A DNA stretch of 64,000 nucleotides. It comes from Gnetum montanum (taxonomy: Eukaryota > Streptophyta > Gnetopsida > Gnetales > Gnetaceae). Numbering within the stretch: position 1 is the stretch's first letter; every line of letters begins with the position of its first letter. The position numbers and the translations under genes were made by a program. Of the stretch, positions 1 to 10,560 are shown in pieces. The notes under the pieces were generated by a model that made no database searches, had not been told where the DNA came from, and saw only the letters and a list, made by a program, of their open reading frames with translations. Location of the stretch: assembly GCA_015680685.1 (NCBI GenBank), contig MNCI01017655.1, positions 79,207 through 143,206 of the forward strand, in the 5' to 3' direction.

Positions 1-450
1 TGCACAAACCGAATAGCATCTTGTAATATGCAAAAGTTGCCTAGGTACTTGTGAATTTTATCTTAGCTTGATCTTTTGATGCAAAATTGACTTGGTTATA
101 GCCACTATAACCATCCAAGAAGCTATAATAGTAATGCCTAGAAATGGTGTTCAACACTTGGTCCAAATATGGCAATGAAAAATGATCTTTAAATGTTGCC
201 ATATTTAACAGCCTAAAGTTGATGTAGACCTACCACTTACGACCTTTCTTTGGCATAATTACAAGTGGGCTAAACCATTCACTATCTACGATGGGATAGA
301 TGAACCTTGACTTGAGGAGTTGTTCTATTTCCTTCTTGACGATCTACTTCAATTTGGGGATTAGTTGCCTTTGTAGATGCCTTCTTAGCTTCATGGTCGA
401 GTCAGTGTAGATATGATGTTGGCATATCCTTGGATTAATTCCTATTAGTT
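1..450 (-). pseudogene. Element A reverse transcriptase, N-terminal half (pseudogene)
   Basis: The minus strand reads the RT fingers and palm up to a degraded FGL motif at the window edge. Visible blocks are SEWFSPLVI, the K-K-G-x-K-W block, and YSFLDGYSGYN, which is nearly identical to the same block in element B. The aspartate of SFLDGYSGYN is one of the catalytic RT residues; the second catalytic motif (xMDD) lies outside the window. Several codons have become stops or changed residues (for example YINF where the family has YIDF). It would have copied the element RNA inside virus-like particles. It cannot be functional here. Confidence 0.8.
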
Positions 451-479
451 TAGGATCTGACCAAGCAAAGATTGTTGGC

Positions 480-1330
480 CATTTGTTGATCACTTGCAAT
501 AGCTTTTCTTTTTGTTCAAGAGCAATATTTTCATTGATTATAACTAGCTTTCAATTGTTTAAAAATGTATACATCATGTTGGCTGGTAGAGTTCTTAACT
601 CTAGGGGCTCTTGCTTGATATTATCAAGGATTTCCAACTCTCCCCAACAAGTATCATCATCTTCATTATTAGAGAGTTGGTGATGAACTTACTCAAGTTC
701 ATCCATACCTTCAACATAAGTACATGTTAGGCTCTTAGAGAGTTCTATGCATAATGTGCTACTATTAGAGTCAATTGTCAACCATTGAGTGTTCTATTTT
801 GTGGCTACTGCCTACAAGAAGCTTTGGATATTTGTTTCATGTGAACACTAATTGCATGTCTTAATGTATGTACTTTTAATGAACCTAATCTTCTACACAT
901 AATTGCACCCATTATCACTATATGTGATGCATGGAACACACTTTTTCTTAAGGCATCCAAATTCATTCTTTTTGGAGATTTTCAAGGAGAGGTCCTTGAT
1001 GTCCATTAGTGCATCAACCATGCTTAACCATGCATGTCCCATAATGATGGGGAAGTCACCTTTGTAGTTTTCTACCTTGATCATTAGAAAATTAGTAGGA
1101 TAGGACCACCCAGAGATAGTGGTCACAACATCCTCTACCAATCCCAGGGGGACAATGAGTGACTAGTCTTCCAATTCCAAATGGATGTTGCTCTTCTTGA
1201 GAGGTGGTAGGTTCTATGCTTTGTACATGTCATGGGAGATGAGATTAACACCAAAATTAGAATCAAGCAGAGACTTACATGGATGATGTCAAGAAATTTG
1301 TAAGTAAATAAGAGGACTTCCAAGGTTAAA
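480..1330 (-). pseudogene. Element A protease and protease-RT linker (pseudogene)
   Basis: The best-preserved block is 893-1141 on the minus strand, containing the C-terminal protease half: GWSYPTNFL, then NYKGDFPIIMGHAWLS, then a conserved tail ending in CVPCITYSDNGCNYV. The same order and spacing occur in element B (12477-12881). The active-site part should lie near 1200-1330, where the frame is poorly readable and I do not see a clean D-S/T-G. From 480 to 890 the linker to RT is recognisable only by comparison with B (12003-12335). The protease would have processed the Gag-Pol polyprotein. Confidence 0.7.
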
Positions 1331-3276
1331 TTTTTTCATGTGAAGGTTGCCAGCCTTGATCCAATTGGAAATAGGATGAGTTAGCAGCGTAGTGTGGATT
1401 TGATGTGACATTTCATTTAAAGGACCCTCAAATGTATTTGATGTAGAGGATGAGGGTGTTGGAGACATAGGGTGAATAGGTGCATTAGGTTGTGATAGTT
1501 TGGAAGAACTGTTGGGTTGAAAAAATGGCTATCTCCTAGATTGATTATCTAAACCACTCAGCTAGAAGGCCAATTATAAATGTACATCCTTTATAGCATT
1601 TCATTATTATAGCTATGGGGGAATTTGGCCCTGCATGAATGGAGCAAGAGGTAACTAGGTTGAGGGTGGAGGGATGTGTGCAAATAGATGTGAAGGATGG
1701 TATGGATATGGGTGTTCCCCTTGAGTAGATGGTGAGTGAGTTTGATGGTACTCTAGAAGGTAATAATTATTTTGAAATGAGGCATGGCTGATAGCACTTT
1801 GTGTAGAAATAGGTTGCTGAACATAGTACTTGTATAGATCTAGCTACCTATAATTGTATTGTTGTCTAGATGGTGGCATTCCTCACAACTATGGTTGGTT
1901 TTGCTACTGGTATTGCTCATATGGTTATGGTGAAGCTCCACTTGGAGAATAAGCTTGTTGATTCTGATGGAATTGCTTTGGATTGCCTTGTGGATAAGGC
2001 AATTGTCTATGTGCTTGCCTCCTTGCTAGTTGAGGATTTAGTGTGTCCACCCTAGACTCTTGTAAGTGTGACACCATAGGGCAACATCCCTTTGGATGTT
2101 CATATTCACAAATCTCACATCCAACATCATCATTGAAGCATGTCTTCACAACTTCTTCTACTACAACAACTTTGTCCTTATCTATCTAGTAGGCATGTTT
2201 AGCTTCTTTCTACCTTCTACAGTTGCGATCACTATTATGCTCTTTGGATTCTTTAGCAATCTTCATAGCGGTTTGGAACTTCTCATCCAAAGAGTCCCAT
2301 AATTTATCAACCTTTTCCGAAATGTCAAAAATATATTTTTAGATGGGCAAGGTTTTCTTGTTCACCACCTTGTTGAGTGGTGACTCCTACTCATCATAGA
2401 ATCGAACCTCTCTTTTCTTGATGGAAGGCCCCCCATTATATTCTTTTGCACTTTCCCTTTTTTGCAACTCATTTTCTTCTTTTTCTATCTACTCTATTAG
2501 CCTTTGTATCTGATGAGCTCTTGGTTTGGATAGACTTCCTTGGGCATAAACCCCAAGAGTTCTTCTAGTTTCTCCTCTAAGCCCATCTATGATGTGGCAG
2601 GGTTGTTTCCCTTGAGAGTAATCATGGCTAGGACATTGGGGTATGAGAGAATAATAGTTGCCGATGGTGGCATCCAAGGGTTTATGTATTCCTTATTTCA
2701 AGCCTTGGATTTACCTTCTTAGATTAGATGCTCTGGAGTATGTCTCATATTTATCATTAAATAGTTCCAGCATGGTACTCCATCGGTGGATAGATTTTGG
2801 CTCTACCGACTGATACTAGCTTTCTACTTCCTTGATGAGTATCCTAGGAAAGAGTTTGAGTTTCTACTAATCATTTTCAATGTTCTAAAATGCATAGGCA
2901 TTGTGAAAAGCTTGTAGATGTGTTTGTGGATTAGAGTTTTATTCTCCCTCAAATCTTGGGATATTGTTCATGCCCAAGCACTTGATCTTACTATGTTTTA
3001 CATGCCTAGTTGGGATCTTGATTGCCTCTACAATGTTAATCATGATTCAAGTTGCCAACAAAGGTTCATCATCATCATTATTTTGTTGTCACTAATGATG
3101 TCTTCTCTTACCCCTTTGATTATTGTGGACATGGCAATTAGTATTATTGTTCTATTGCTGACCTCCATCATGATTATTCTTCCTGCAGTATTTTTCAGAA
3201 TTAGAAGAGGAAGAAGAAGTAGATGTAGATGAAGAGGATGAAGAGGGAGGAGGACTACCTCCACTAGGATATCTAC
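1331..3276 (-). pseudogene. Element A gag (pseudogene, N-terminus missing)
   Basis: The minus strand encodes a gag like that of element B. At 2489-2677 is the capsid-like block with YYSLIPQCPSHDYSQ, HIIDGL and GVYAQGSL. At about 2100-2145 is a short zinc knuckle, CEICEYEHPKGCCP, with spacing C-x2-C-x3-H-x3-C, followed by a Gln/Pro-rich stretch. The two blocks share one frame with the protease. Towards 3040-3276 the strand is Ser/Glu-rich low complexity, matching B near 14,650-14,890, and then stops abruptly at the LTR. Gag would have formed the particle and packaged RNA. Stops between blocks make it nonfunctional. Confidence 0.75.
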
Positions 3277-4405
3277 TGATGAGCGGCTAGGTACCCATAC
3301 GCCCAACCATACGAATCACAAGCGTTCACGTGCAACTCGGTCGAAATCTGCAGACTGTAAGCACTTAACATACACCAGACTTCTAACTAGTGAAACCTTG
3401 GGTTAGAATAGTCATTATCATCCTAATCTCACTTGTGAAGTTCTGTTTACGATGGTTAAGTGAGACTAAGGCTAATGATTTTTATATTTTTTAATTATCT
3501 TTTTGACGACTAATTATCTTGGAAAATAAGGATAGAATATTAATTAATCTAAAATTATCTTAATTTAAATCTTAACTACTCCTAACATAAGTATCCAGTC
3601 CCATCTTCCAAGCATGTTCTAAGCATCTCCTAACGCTTCTGGGTTACCAAACGTTAAGCATCACTGGGCTTACCAAGCGTTTGGATTATGTTCGAGATGG
3701 TCGTACTTATGGCCTTAACGAATTATGAATAAAAAATAGCGATTGAAATTATAATAACAAAAACATAAGTAATTAACAAGTAACTAATAAAGTATAAACA
3801 TATTAAACTATTAAATGCATAAAATAAGTAAGTCCAAATGCTGTAAGGATTGCTTGAATAGTTCGTCTTTATTGACGTCATGCCAATGAGCTCAGATACA
3901 TCAACGCTTGAATAAAGAGTCGATCAATTTTCTTACACCTGCTGTGGGCACTTGGAAAATATTCTATCTCTTGCGAGAACAAACTACAAGAGCTTCACTA
4001 CAACTACTCAAAAAGATGCCTAAATGAGGCAGAAGGCCCTCTTATTTATAGGCCGGGAAAGGTGGCTACGTAAACGTGGTCACGTCGACGCAGGGAGGCT
4101 ACGTTGATGGGCCCGCGTTGATGCGGCCGCATATACGCAGTTGACGCATTGACTAAATAACACTTCATCATACCCCCATGACTGAGCAAAAACTCCTCCT
4201 CGAGTTACTTTACAATTTGGAAGGTATGGATTCTTATTTACAACACACATAACTTGAACACATACATGACACACACATGACACAACATAGATTTGACCAA
4301 GTGCCCATGTTATAGAGGGGAACAAATTACAAAAATGGTGGTGTTCGAAGACAAAATTGAACACCTCACTGGTCCTCGAGCCTCTACTATGTAGGATGAT
4401 GCACA
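3277..4405 (-). repeat. Element B 3' LTR
   Basis: 1129-base LTR. On the plus strand it starts TGATGAGCGGC and ends GATGATGCACA, so in sense it starts TGTGCATCATC and ends GCCGCTCATCA, with standard TG/CA ends. It aligns throughout with the 5' LTR at 15610-16744; many of the differences are C/T or G/A changes. A short open frame inside it (4080-4406) recurs in the other LTR and has no ATG at its head, so I do not call a gene. Confidence 0.92.
4042..4053 (-). promoter_or_regulatory. TATA box of element B 3' LTR
   Basis: CCTATAAATAAG on the minus strand, about 350 bases from the sense start of the LTR. It is preceded by GC-rich subrepeats of the type CATCAACGnGGGCC. The same arrangement occurs in the 5' LTR (16375-16386) and in element H (55847-55855). 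Confidence 0.7.
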
Positions 4406-7279
4406 AAATTGCTGGAGAAGATCACACCGTCCCTGGGGCGGTGGTTCTAACGGACCTTCTCCAACCTATGGTCCATGTGTTGGTGGCAGCATGGATGTCG
4501 GTAGTCCTGCGATAGCTGCAACTTCTGGAGGCAGCCAGAAAGCCTCTAAGAGAGCCCTCATTTTTTCTTCTTTGCTTCTAGGGTTGTTCACGGTCTAGGA
4601 AGCTTCTCCAATGTGTGCTGGAACTGGAACTTCCCAAGGGCAAGGCAGTGTCGAAAGAAGTTCTTTTAAGTTGATAAACCAGGCTGCAAACTACTTGTGT
4701 TTGATGTCAAACACTAGGATTGATGCTTGCAGCTACTGGTAGTCATTCATTCTTTGGGCCAAATCCTCCACAACTGTACGTTATCCTTCAAAGCTTGGGC
4801 GGAGGACCTTGGGTTCTGCGTTTGCTATTGCCAGCTTTTGTTTTGTGGCCTTGTGCGCCTGGAACTCTCCCTCATATAAGGAATATGAGGTGGCCACTTG
4901 TTTTTCTAACTCTGACCGTGGTCTCCCAACTGTGAGCATAGCTAGGTTTGCATATTAAAGGTTGGCTAACTCCATGTATTCTGTCATTTCCTTGATTTGC
5001 AGCTCCTTTAGGAAAATTTTTGCTTTATTGTAGGCATTCAACCCATCAAAGATGGATGGCCATATATCACCTCCCTCTTGGAGCTACTGGAGTGCTTAGT
5101 TCATCTTGGCTTTAGTGACTTGAATGTGCTTCTCGTTTACCTCCTTCTGCAATCCCACTTGGTCCCTATAATGATTTTTAACTTTTTCAAATTTTAGGGC
5201 CTCGTTCTTCCAAGTGGAAATTTTGATTGTAGACTTATGTCGTAATGCCCAAACCTCCTCCATTGATAGATTTCTATTTTCAGCTGCCAACCTTCTTATG
5301 TCTGCGTTCACCTTGGCTAGCTCCTCCTGCTGTTGGTGGATAAAATTCTTCATGTGTTCGTTCTCTACACCAACATTGTGTAGGTGATGAAATTTTGCAG
5401 TCAGTTGCATGTTCTCTTGGTGAATCTCTGCCAAGTCCTTCTCTAAGTGATATGCTCGGGTGTCTGCTATGGACTTGTCGAGGATCACTGTCTCTTGAAC
5501 ATCCTCAACAACCTGAAGTTTAAGCTAAAGCTATTGAAAAGCTTCATCTCTAGTGATTTCATGATTGAGGATGGCTGGATCGGCAAGCTGGGCTCTTAAT
5601 TGGGCTACTTCTGTTGCCAAGCACTGACAAGTGGCTTGAGTAGTTTCTAGTTGCTCTTCCAAGATGATGCTCTTGCCCCTTGCCGATAGTAGCTTTGACT
5701 GGGTTGCAGTGATGTTGTCTGAAAGGTCGAAGACATCCGAAAGCGGTTGCCCCATTCCCACTAGCTGGTTCAACAATTCTTCATGTTGGGCTACATCAAT
5801 CTTGCTACGCGAAGTTCTGACAGACACCTGTACATCTTGTAGTCCATGAATGTTTGGTACAGGTGCTATTAGTGCATTGAGGACCGTAGCAATTGTATCA
5901 ACAACCACTTCGTCAGCATCTTCCTGTCCCTGGTGCTACATCACTAGGACCGTCGCCTCCTCACCATCCTCTAAGCGTACCGAGAAGGTAGCAACATTCC
6001 CTGAGATTTTGGGGAATAACTGTTGAGTTGCGGTTGATACATCTCAGATGCTTGGATCTGTTCTAGTTGGAATTGGTGCTTAGGCGGTAGAGAATATCGG
6101 CCCTGCCCGTTAAAGAAAGCTGACTAATTGAGCCACTTGTTCTAGGTGGCTCATGGAAGGATGATAGATCGAAGTGTCTTCTCCTCCACCAGTCCTACTA
6201 GATTGCTCTTGCTGGCTCAAGAGCATTTCTCGGATCTCACGGATGTATTCTGCTGTGTTTTGCAAGCCTAGCTATGTTGTTTGTGTAGGTTGTGGAGGTG
6301 GTTGCTACTCTTCCTTTGTCTATGTGGTGGAAGGCATTTTATCTTTCATCATTTCTTGCCACGAGGCAATTGGGACACGTTGGATGATATCATTAGAGTA
6401 TCGTGTTATCCTTGCCCGTTTGCATAACTTTTGGATTAGGCAGGGAAAGGGGAGAGCTTGTCTTCCACATTCATTCTCAGCGAACCTTTTTTCAATCTCC
6501 AAAAATAGTAGCTGTGGAAGACTCATGGGAAATTTCCCACTTAAGGCAGCACATGCACGAGTGGAGAAGGCAGTGATTTTGCTAGGTCTTACTGTTGGAT
6601 TCAAATGGTAAGATGCAATTTTTGAGTATACTCTCTCTACCATGGTCAAGGAGCTGAATTCCTTGCACTCTACCCCATAGCCCCATTTGATCCATTGCAT
6701 CTTTACCTTTGGATCGGCTTACTTTGGAATTTCTACCACATCTACCCTAGTTTCAGGCAACCCTAGAGCTTGTGCTATTGCTTCTGAAGAGTAAGAGACA
6801 TAAATGTCTTTGATTCTTACTCTTGACCTTGTTTGCTGATTCGACCAAAAGAGATAAGTTTCTCCTAAGTACCACTCACCACTGGTTGTGATGATTGGCC
6901 ACATCGGAGAGTTCTGCAGTTGAAGTCTCACGTCTTCTAGTGTGTGCTCGAGGAATGGTCCAAAATTTAGCTCTTGGAGGACTATTCGTTGCACCTCGCA
7001 TGGCGTGATAGCATCAAGGAAGGCTTGGGTCAAGGTGACCTCAAGCCGTAGTGCTATCCCAGGAGTCTCATCCTCTAGTGATTGCTCACTGAGAATCTCC
7101 TCTTTGAGAATATGGTGAACAGATTCCACGTCAGGTCTTTCATAGAAGGGCCTAGTTGCATGAGAGACCTCTACATACTCTAGCGGTTGCACACCTTGTC
7201 CCTTCCCATGCATGGGTGCTTGTCCCTTGGGTGCCTTGGTTTGGGTGCCATCTGTAATAAAACATAACTGTCCATTAGA
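4406..7279 (-). pseudogene. Element B ORF2: plant transposon/envelope-like domain plus coiled coil (pseudogene)
   Basis: One minus-strand frame of 958 codons, broken only by stops. The first ATG is at 7213; an in-frame TGA lies near 7282. Residues about 20-330 carry a domain I recognise from plant retroelement extra ORFs and 'putative plant transposon' proteins: TYLFWSNQQTRSRVRIKDIY, EAIAQALGLPE, then AFSTRACAALSGKFP and LPFPCLIQKLCKRARI. A Gln/Pro linker with REIREMLLSQQEQ follows, then at 5908-5096 long charged heptad-like stretches (EEQLETTQATCQ, LEKDLAEIHQENMQLTAK) predicted as coiled coil. The frame runs into the LTR at 4405. Element H keeps the same ORF. The function is unknown; similar ORFs in this position are called env-like. 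Some stops are clear one-base changes from CAG or TGG. Confidence 0.8.
7252..7264 (-). promoter_or_regulatory. Candidate 3' splice site or leader end just before ORF2
   Basis: On the minus strand TTTTATTACAG is followed directly by an ATG (7251-7249). That ATG is out of frame with ORF2 by two bases, while the ORF2 frame is open from 7279. A T-rich tract ending in AG at an ORF head fits an acceptor, and splicing of downstream ORFs is known in some plant Ty3 elements. In element H the same position reads GAGTGGAAATGG, so the AG is not conserved. Weak call. Confidence 0.3.
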
Positions 7280-7616
7280 TCATTCATAAGTAGTTTAAGA
7301 TAGTCCGTATATACTTTCTTAGTTTGACCAAGTTATGTTAATGGCACAGGCACACTGTTAAGTTTCCTGGAGCATTAAGTTAGGGGTTAGGGCCAAATTT
7401 TTCATAATTAACAAACTAATTAATTAATTAATTATTTACACAAAGGCACCAGCCCCCCACAACTGAGAGCATACCTTCAAGTACATAAAAAGGGTAAGGA
7501 CAAATTGATGTGGACACGCGATGGAATGTAGGTGCATTGGGAAGGGTTAGGTAAAAAAAATGGCAAAAAATCCCCTCAATTTGGACTCCAAATAATGAAA
7601 AATGAAGAAGTGCAGT

Positions 7617-7670
7617 GGGGTATATATAGGGGTTGGGCACTGCGTTGACGGGACCACATATACGTGGCCG
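7617..7670 (-). promoter_or_regulatory. Internal promoter-like module upstream of ORF2 in element B
   Basis: On the minus strand an imperfect palindrome (GGCCACGTATATGTGG at 7669-7654) is followed by CCCGTCAACGC and then by CCCCTATATATACCCC (7632-7617). The palindrome differs by one base from the first 16 bases of the perfect 18-base palindrome in the 5' LTR U3 (16459-16476), and the GTCAACGC unit also recurs in U3. So U3-like elements plus a TATA box sit about 370 bases before ORF2. Element H has a TATA box with similar upstream units at the same relative place (61400-61465). I infer a separate promoter for ORF2. Confidence 0.55.
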
Positions 7671-8452
7671 TGTATATGCAGCACTGTTCACCTGTGGACC
7701 AGTGTTGACCAACCCATAAAACACCTGAAATGATGAATTTGAAAATCCAAATTGAGGCGATTGAAGTGCAGAAAAGGCCTAATCATGGCTAAGGACATGA
7801 GGAAGGGAATGGAGCATGAAAAAGAGATAAAATTGGAGAATGGGATGGAAAAAGAACTCTGTGAGGATGGAATCGAACGATGGGATGTTGAAACCAGTCA
7901 ACCAAGAAATTCAAAGGATGGAAGGCTTAATAGGCGGAACCAGGAGTATGCAGGTGGGTCCTCCCCATAACAAGCAGCAGCCTTTGTAGCCCCTACATAC
8001 CCTCAACACAAGGGTCCATGGGCCCAGGTGCCAAGAATGGATGCTGGCGAATTAAGACTCCAAACCAAGAGAACCTGCCAAGGCATGAGAGACCAACAGA
8101 AAACACGACAAACACACAAAACATAAAAAGGGCAGTGAGGTAAGTACGGAGAGGAGTGGGAGCAGAGGGAGAGGAGAGAATGGAAAGTCCGAGTGTTAGC
8201 CACATGAAACCCCATGTGTGATCATGGTTAAGTGACCCAGTAGAACCTTCCTGAGGTCAAACCCAAAACCATCTACAGTCAGTGACATTGCAGTAATAAA
8301 CGAAGTTCTGATCATCCCCCAAGGAAACAAGAATGATCCCACAGAGAACCACCACTCCAGGAAATGTGAGAAGAAGGAAGTGAAATAGGACAAAGTTAGA
8401 GGGGACCAAGGAAGTCCCATAACTAAAGTGTATGGCCCATGAGAGGTGGTCT

Positions 8453-8665
8453 AAGGGGTGTGCTTTTAATTCCCCTGCGATTCATTTTTCTTTTCTTTTG
8501 TGTGGGGGAACCACACCATGTGAAGATCCATGCATGTTTGCATGCATTCTACCAAGGGGTGTGCTTTGAATCCTCATTTTATTTGTTTATTTTGTTTTTG
8601 CTTCTTTTTTTTTTGAATTTTTGAATTTTTTCAGTGAGGACCACACCATGCAAGGTCGAACTGCC
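8453..8665. repeat. Direct duplication in the element B spacer
   Basis: Two units of about 75 and 110 bases, at 8453-8527 and 8553-8665. Both start AAGGGGTGTGCTTT and end with GGAACCACACCATG or GGACCACACCATG. The second unit is longer because of an expanded poly-T and GAATTTTT stretch. Confidence 0.65.
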
Positions 8666-9263
8666 CAGAAGCTTCCGTGGAGAAAGACTTGGAATGGGAG
8701 GAAATCTGTGAGGACACACTGGTAGCCCGAGGAATAGAACAAAACAACAAATAAAGCATTCCCCTTGAAGTCACACCCGATTCAAACTATTGGATCATCC
8801 CTCAGTTTGGGAACTACATAAGTCACACATTAATTAAAATGTTTTTAAGTGAAGGGGTTACATGTTCGCAACAAAAGGAAAACCATGGAATGGTGAATGG
8901 GCAAATGAAGTGGACTCACTGCCGAGTTTATGAAGTGAAAACAACATAAAATCCAAGGATAACCATGCAATGGCAGGAGCTAGATAACAAGGAAGACTAT
9001 TACAGTACCCATCGTAATGAAAATTGACCATGCCAAATGTCTGAAGACAATACCACGACGTTTGCCATTACGCGAAAAAAATAGACAGGCACAAAAAATG
9101 AAAAATAATGAAAGAAAATAAAAAGAGATGCAAAGAATGTGCAAACGTATGAACGATGGTGAAAGAAAAAAAATTGTAAAACAATAAGTGTAAAACAAAA
9201 AAGTGTAAAACAAAAAATTGAAAAACAAAAAATGATAAAATGGTGAGGAGAGTATGGAATGGA

Positions 9264-10560
9264 TTAGCAGGGATGATGGTCTCCCCCACGACTGGGTGGA
9301 AAGGAGGAGACACAAAAAATGGAGCGTGGGTGATTGGTTGATGACGAGGCAATGTCACTAGTTGTGTGGAGCTCACAGAAAGATTTTAATTGTTGGTGGT
9401 TGACCAACTGTGTTCTGGTGGGATCCCCAGGTTTGTGGATGAGCAAGGCCTCGGATGGGAAGGTTTCGGAGACAATATAAGGTTCCTCCCATAGTGTCTA
9501 AAACTTTGTCGGTTGGGATACATGTGAGGGGTTCCAATACAATATCTTGTCTCCACATCTAAATGTGACCTTCTGAATCCTAAGATCATATAGTTTCTTG
9601 TTATAGGCCTTGTGGGTTTCATTTGAAAATAGGGCCACTAGTCGGTTCTCATCTAGCACACTTAAATTTATTAGTCATTCACGTTGTGCTAGCGGTAGGT
9701 CAAGGCCGAGGTCACTGGCGGTGGATAGTGTCCAGGGTTCTGCTTGGATTGGAAGCGTTGGCAACTTTTTGTATACTAACTCATAGGGAGAGTACCCTAC
9801 AAGAAGTTTCCAAGTAGAGTGATAGGCCCATAGGACATCGTTGAGCTTGGTACTTCAATCCCTCCTGTATTTGCTAATGGTTCAGGTAAGGATCTTGTTG
9901 ATCTCCCTATTGGTGACTTCAGCCTACCCATTGGCTTGGGGGTGATAGGCTATTGTAAATTTATGTGTTACCCCTAAGCGTTGCATGATTTTTCAAAAAG
10001 TGACACCTGTGAAGTGAGTCCCATTGTCAAAAATGAGTGCACGTGGCACTCCAAACCTGGTAACGATTTGTTGCTGGAAAAATCGTGCGGTAGTGTTGGA
10101 AGAACAGTCGATGACGGCGGTCGCTTTTGTCCACTTTGTATAGTAGTCCACTGCCACGATGATGTATGCCTTTTCATTTGACAAGGGGGTGATGGGACCC
10201 ATGAAGTTGATACCCCAGATGTTGAAGGGCTCCAGTGGTTGGATCCACTGTTGAGGTCCCTCCAACCATGCTGTCATCCCACCATCTCTTTGGCATCGTT
10301 TGCAGGAGTGGGCAAACCATTGTGCATCCCTGAAAAGTGTAGGCCAGTAATACCCTGCAAGAAGGATTTTAATAGTCTTTTGGCGTCTAGCATAGTGGGC
10401 CCCATAAGGACCCTCATGAGCATCTTGGAGGATGCGCAGTGTATCATCGTCAAGGAAACACCATCGAACCAAGCCGTCTGTGCACACCTTGTAGAGGTGG
10501 CCATTAATTTCCATGAAATGCTTGGCCTTATGGAGAAACTATTGTTTCTGCTGATGGTTC
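9264..10560 (-). pseudogene. Element B integrase (pseudogene)
   Basis: Minus strand, same frame as RT and gag. The N-terminal zinc-binding module shows H-E-G-P-Y-G-A-H and, after YYWPTLFRDAQW, C-K-R-C. In the catalytic core the first Asp of the DDE triad has become Asn (WGINFMG, codon AAC at 10206-10208), the second is in FDNGTHF, and the Glu follows HPQANG-stop-AEVTN. The C-terminal part reads NETHKAYNKKLYDLR and CGDKILYWNPSHV. No chromodomain is visible. It would have inserted the cDNA into the chromosome. The Asp-to-Asn change is a one-base G-to-A transition. Element H keeps Asp at this site (RIDFTG). Confidence 0.88.

Larger units (their letters stand above)
1..3276 (-). mobile_element. 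Element A: truncated Athila/Tat-like Ty3/gypsy retrotransposon
   Basis: A minus-strand internal region reads, from high to low coordinate, gag, protease, and the start of reverse transcriptase, and is cut by the window start. It is a relative of element B: the protease and gag align along their length but differ at roughly a third of residues by eye. gag and protease stretches (2677 down to 893) share one reading frame, so decay is mainly by stop codons. The right edge is odd: gag stops at 3276 and an LTR starts at 3277, with no primer binding site and no leader. B has about 700 bases there. So A lost its gag N-terminus, leader and 5' LTR, or was broken when B's LTR arrived. Confidence 0.85.
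7280..9263 (-). other. Element B spacer between integrase and ORF2
   Basis: About 2 kb without a convincing gene on either strand. It holds the promoter-like module (7617-7670), an AATT microrepeat near 7420, a direct duplication (8453-8665), and a stretch at 9070-9240 made of A-rich plus-strand units such as AAAACAAAAAATG, T-rich in sense. Element H has a comparable T-rich tract after its integrase (60290-60460), so the spacer is a family trait and not an insertion. Confidence 0.65.

Noticed and set aside
3040-3306. Leu/Ile/Met-rich open frames on both strands near 2918-3306
   Set aside because: They are out-of-frame readings of the low-complexity part of element A gag and cross into the LTR.
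4080-4406. 108-codon open frame in element B's 3' LTR, with a shorter version at 16539-16745
   Set aside because: It recurs because the two LTRs are copies; it does not begin at an ATG and is broken in the second LTR.
7752-7970. Plus-strand open frame with Lys/Glu-rich sequence in the B spacer
   Set aside because: Purine-rich spacer, no family features, and no counterpart in element H.
8980-9376. Hydrophobic Phe/Leu-rich frames that look like membrane proteins
   Set aside because: They are translations of the T-rich side of the spacer's A-rich repeats.
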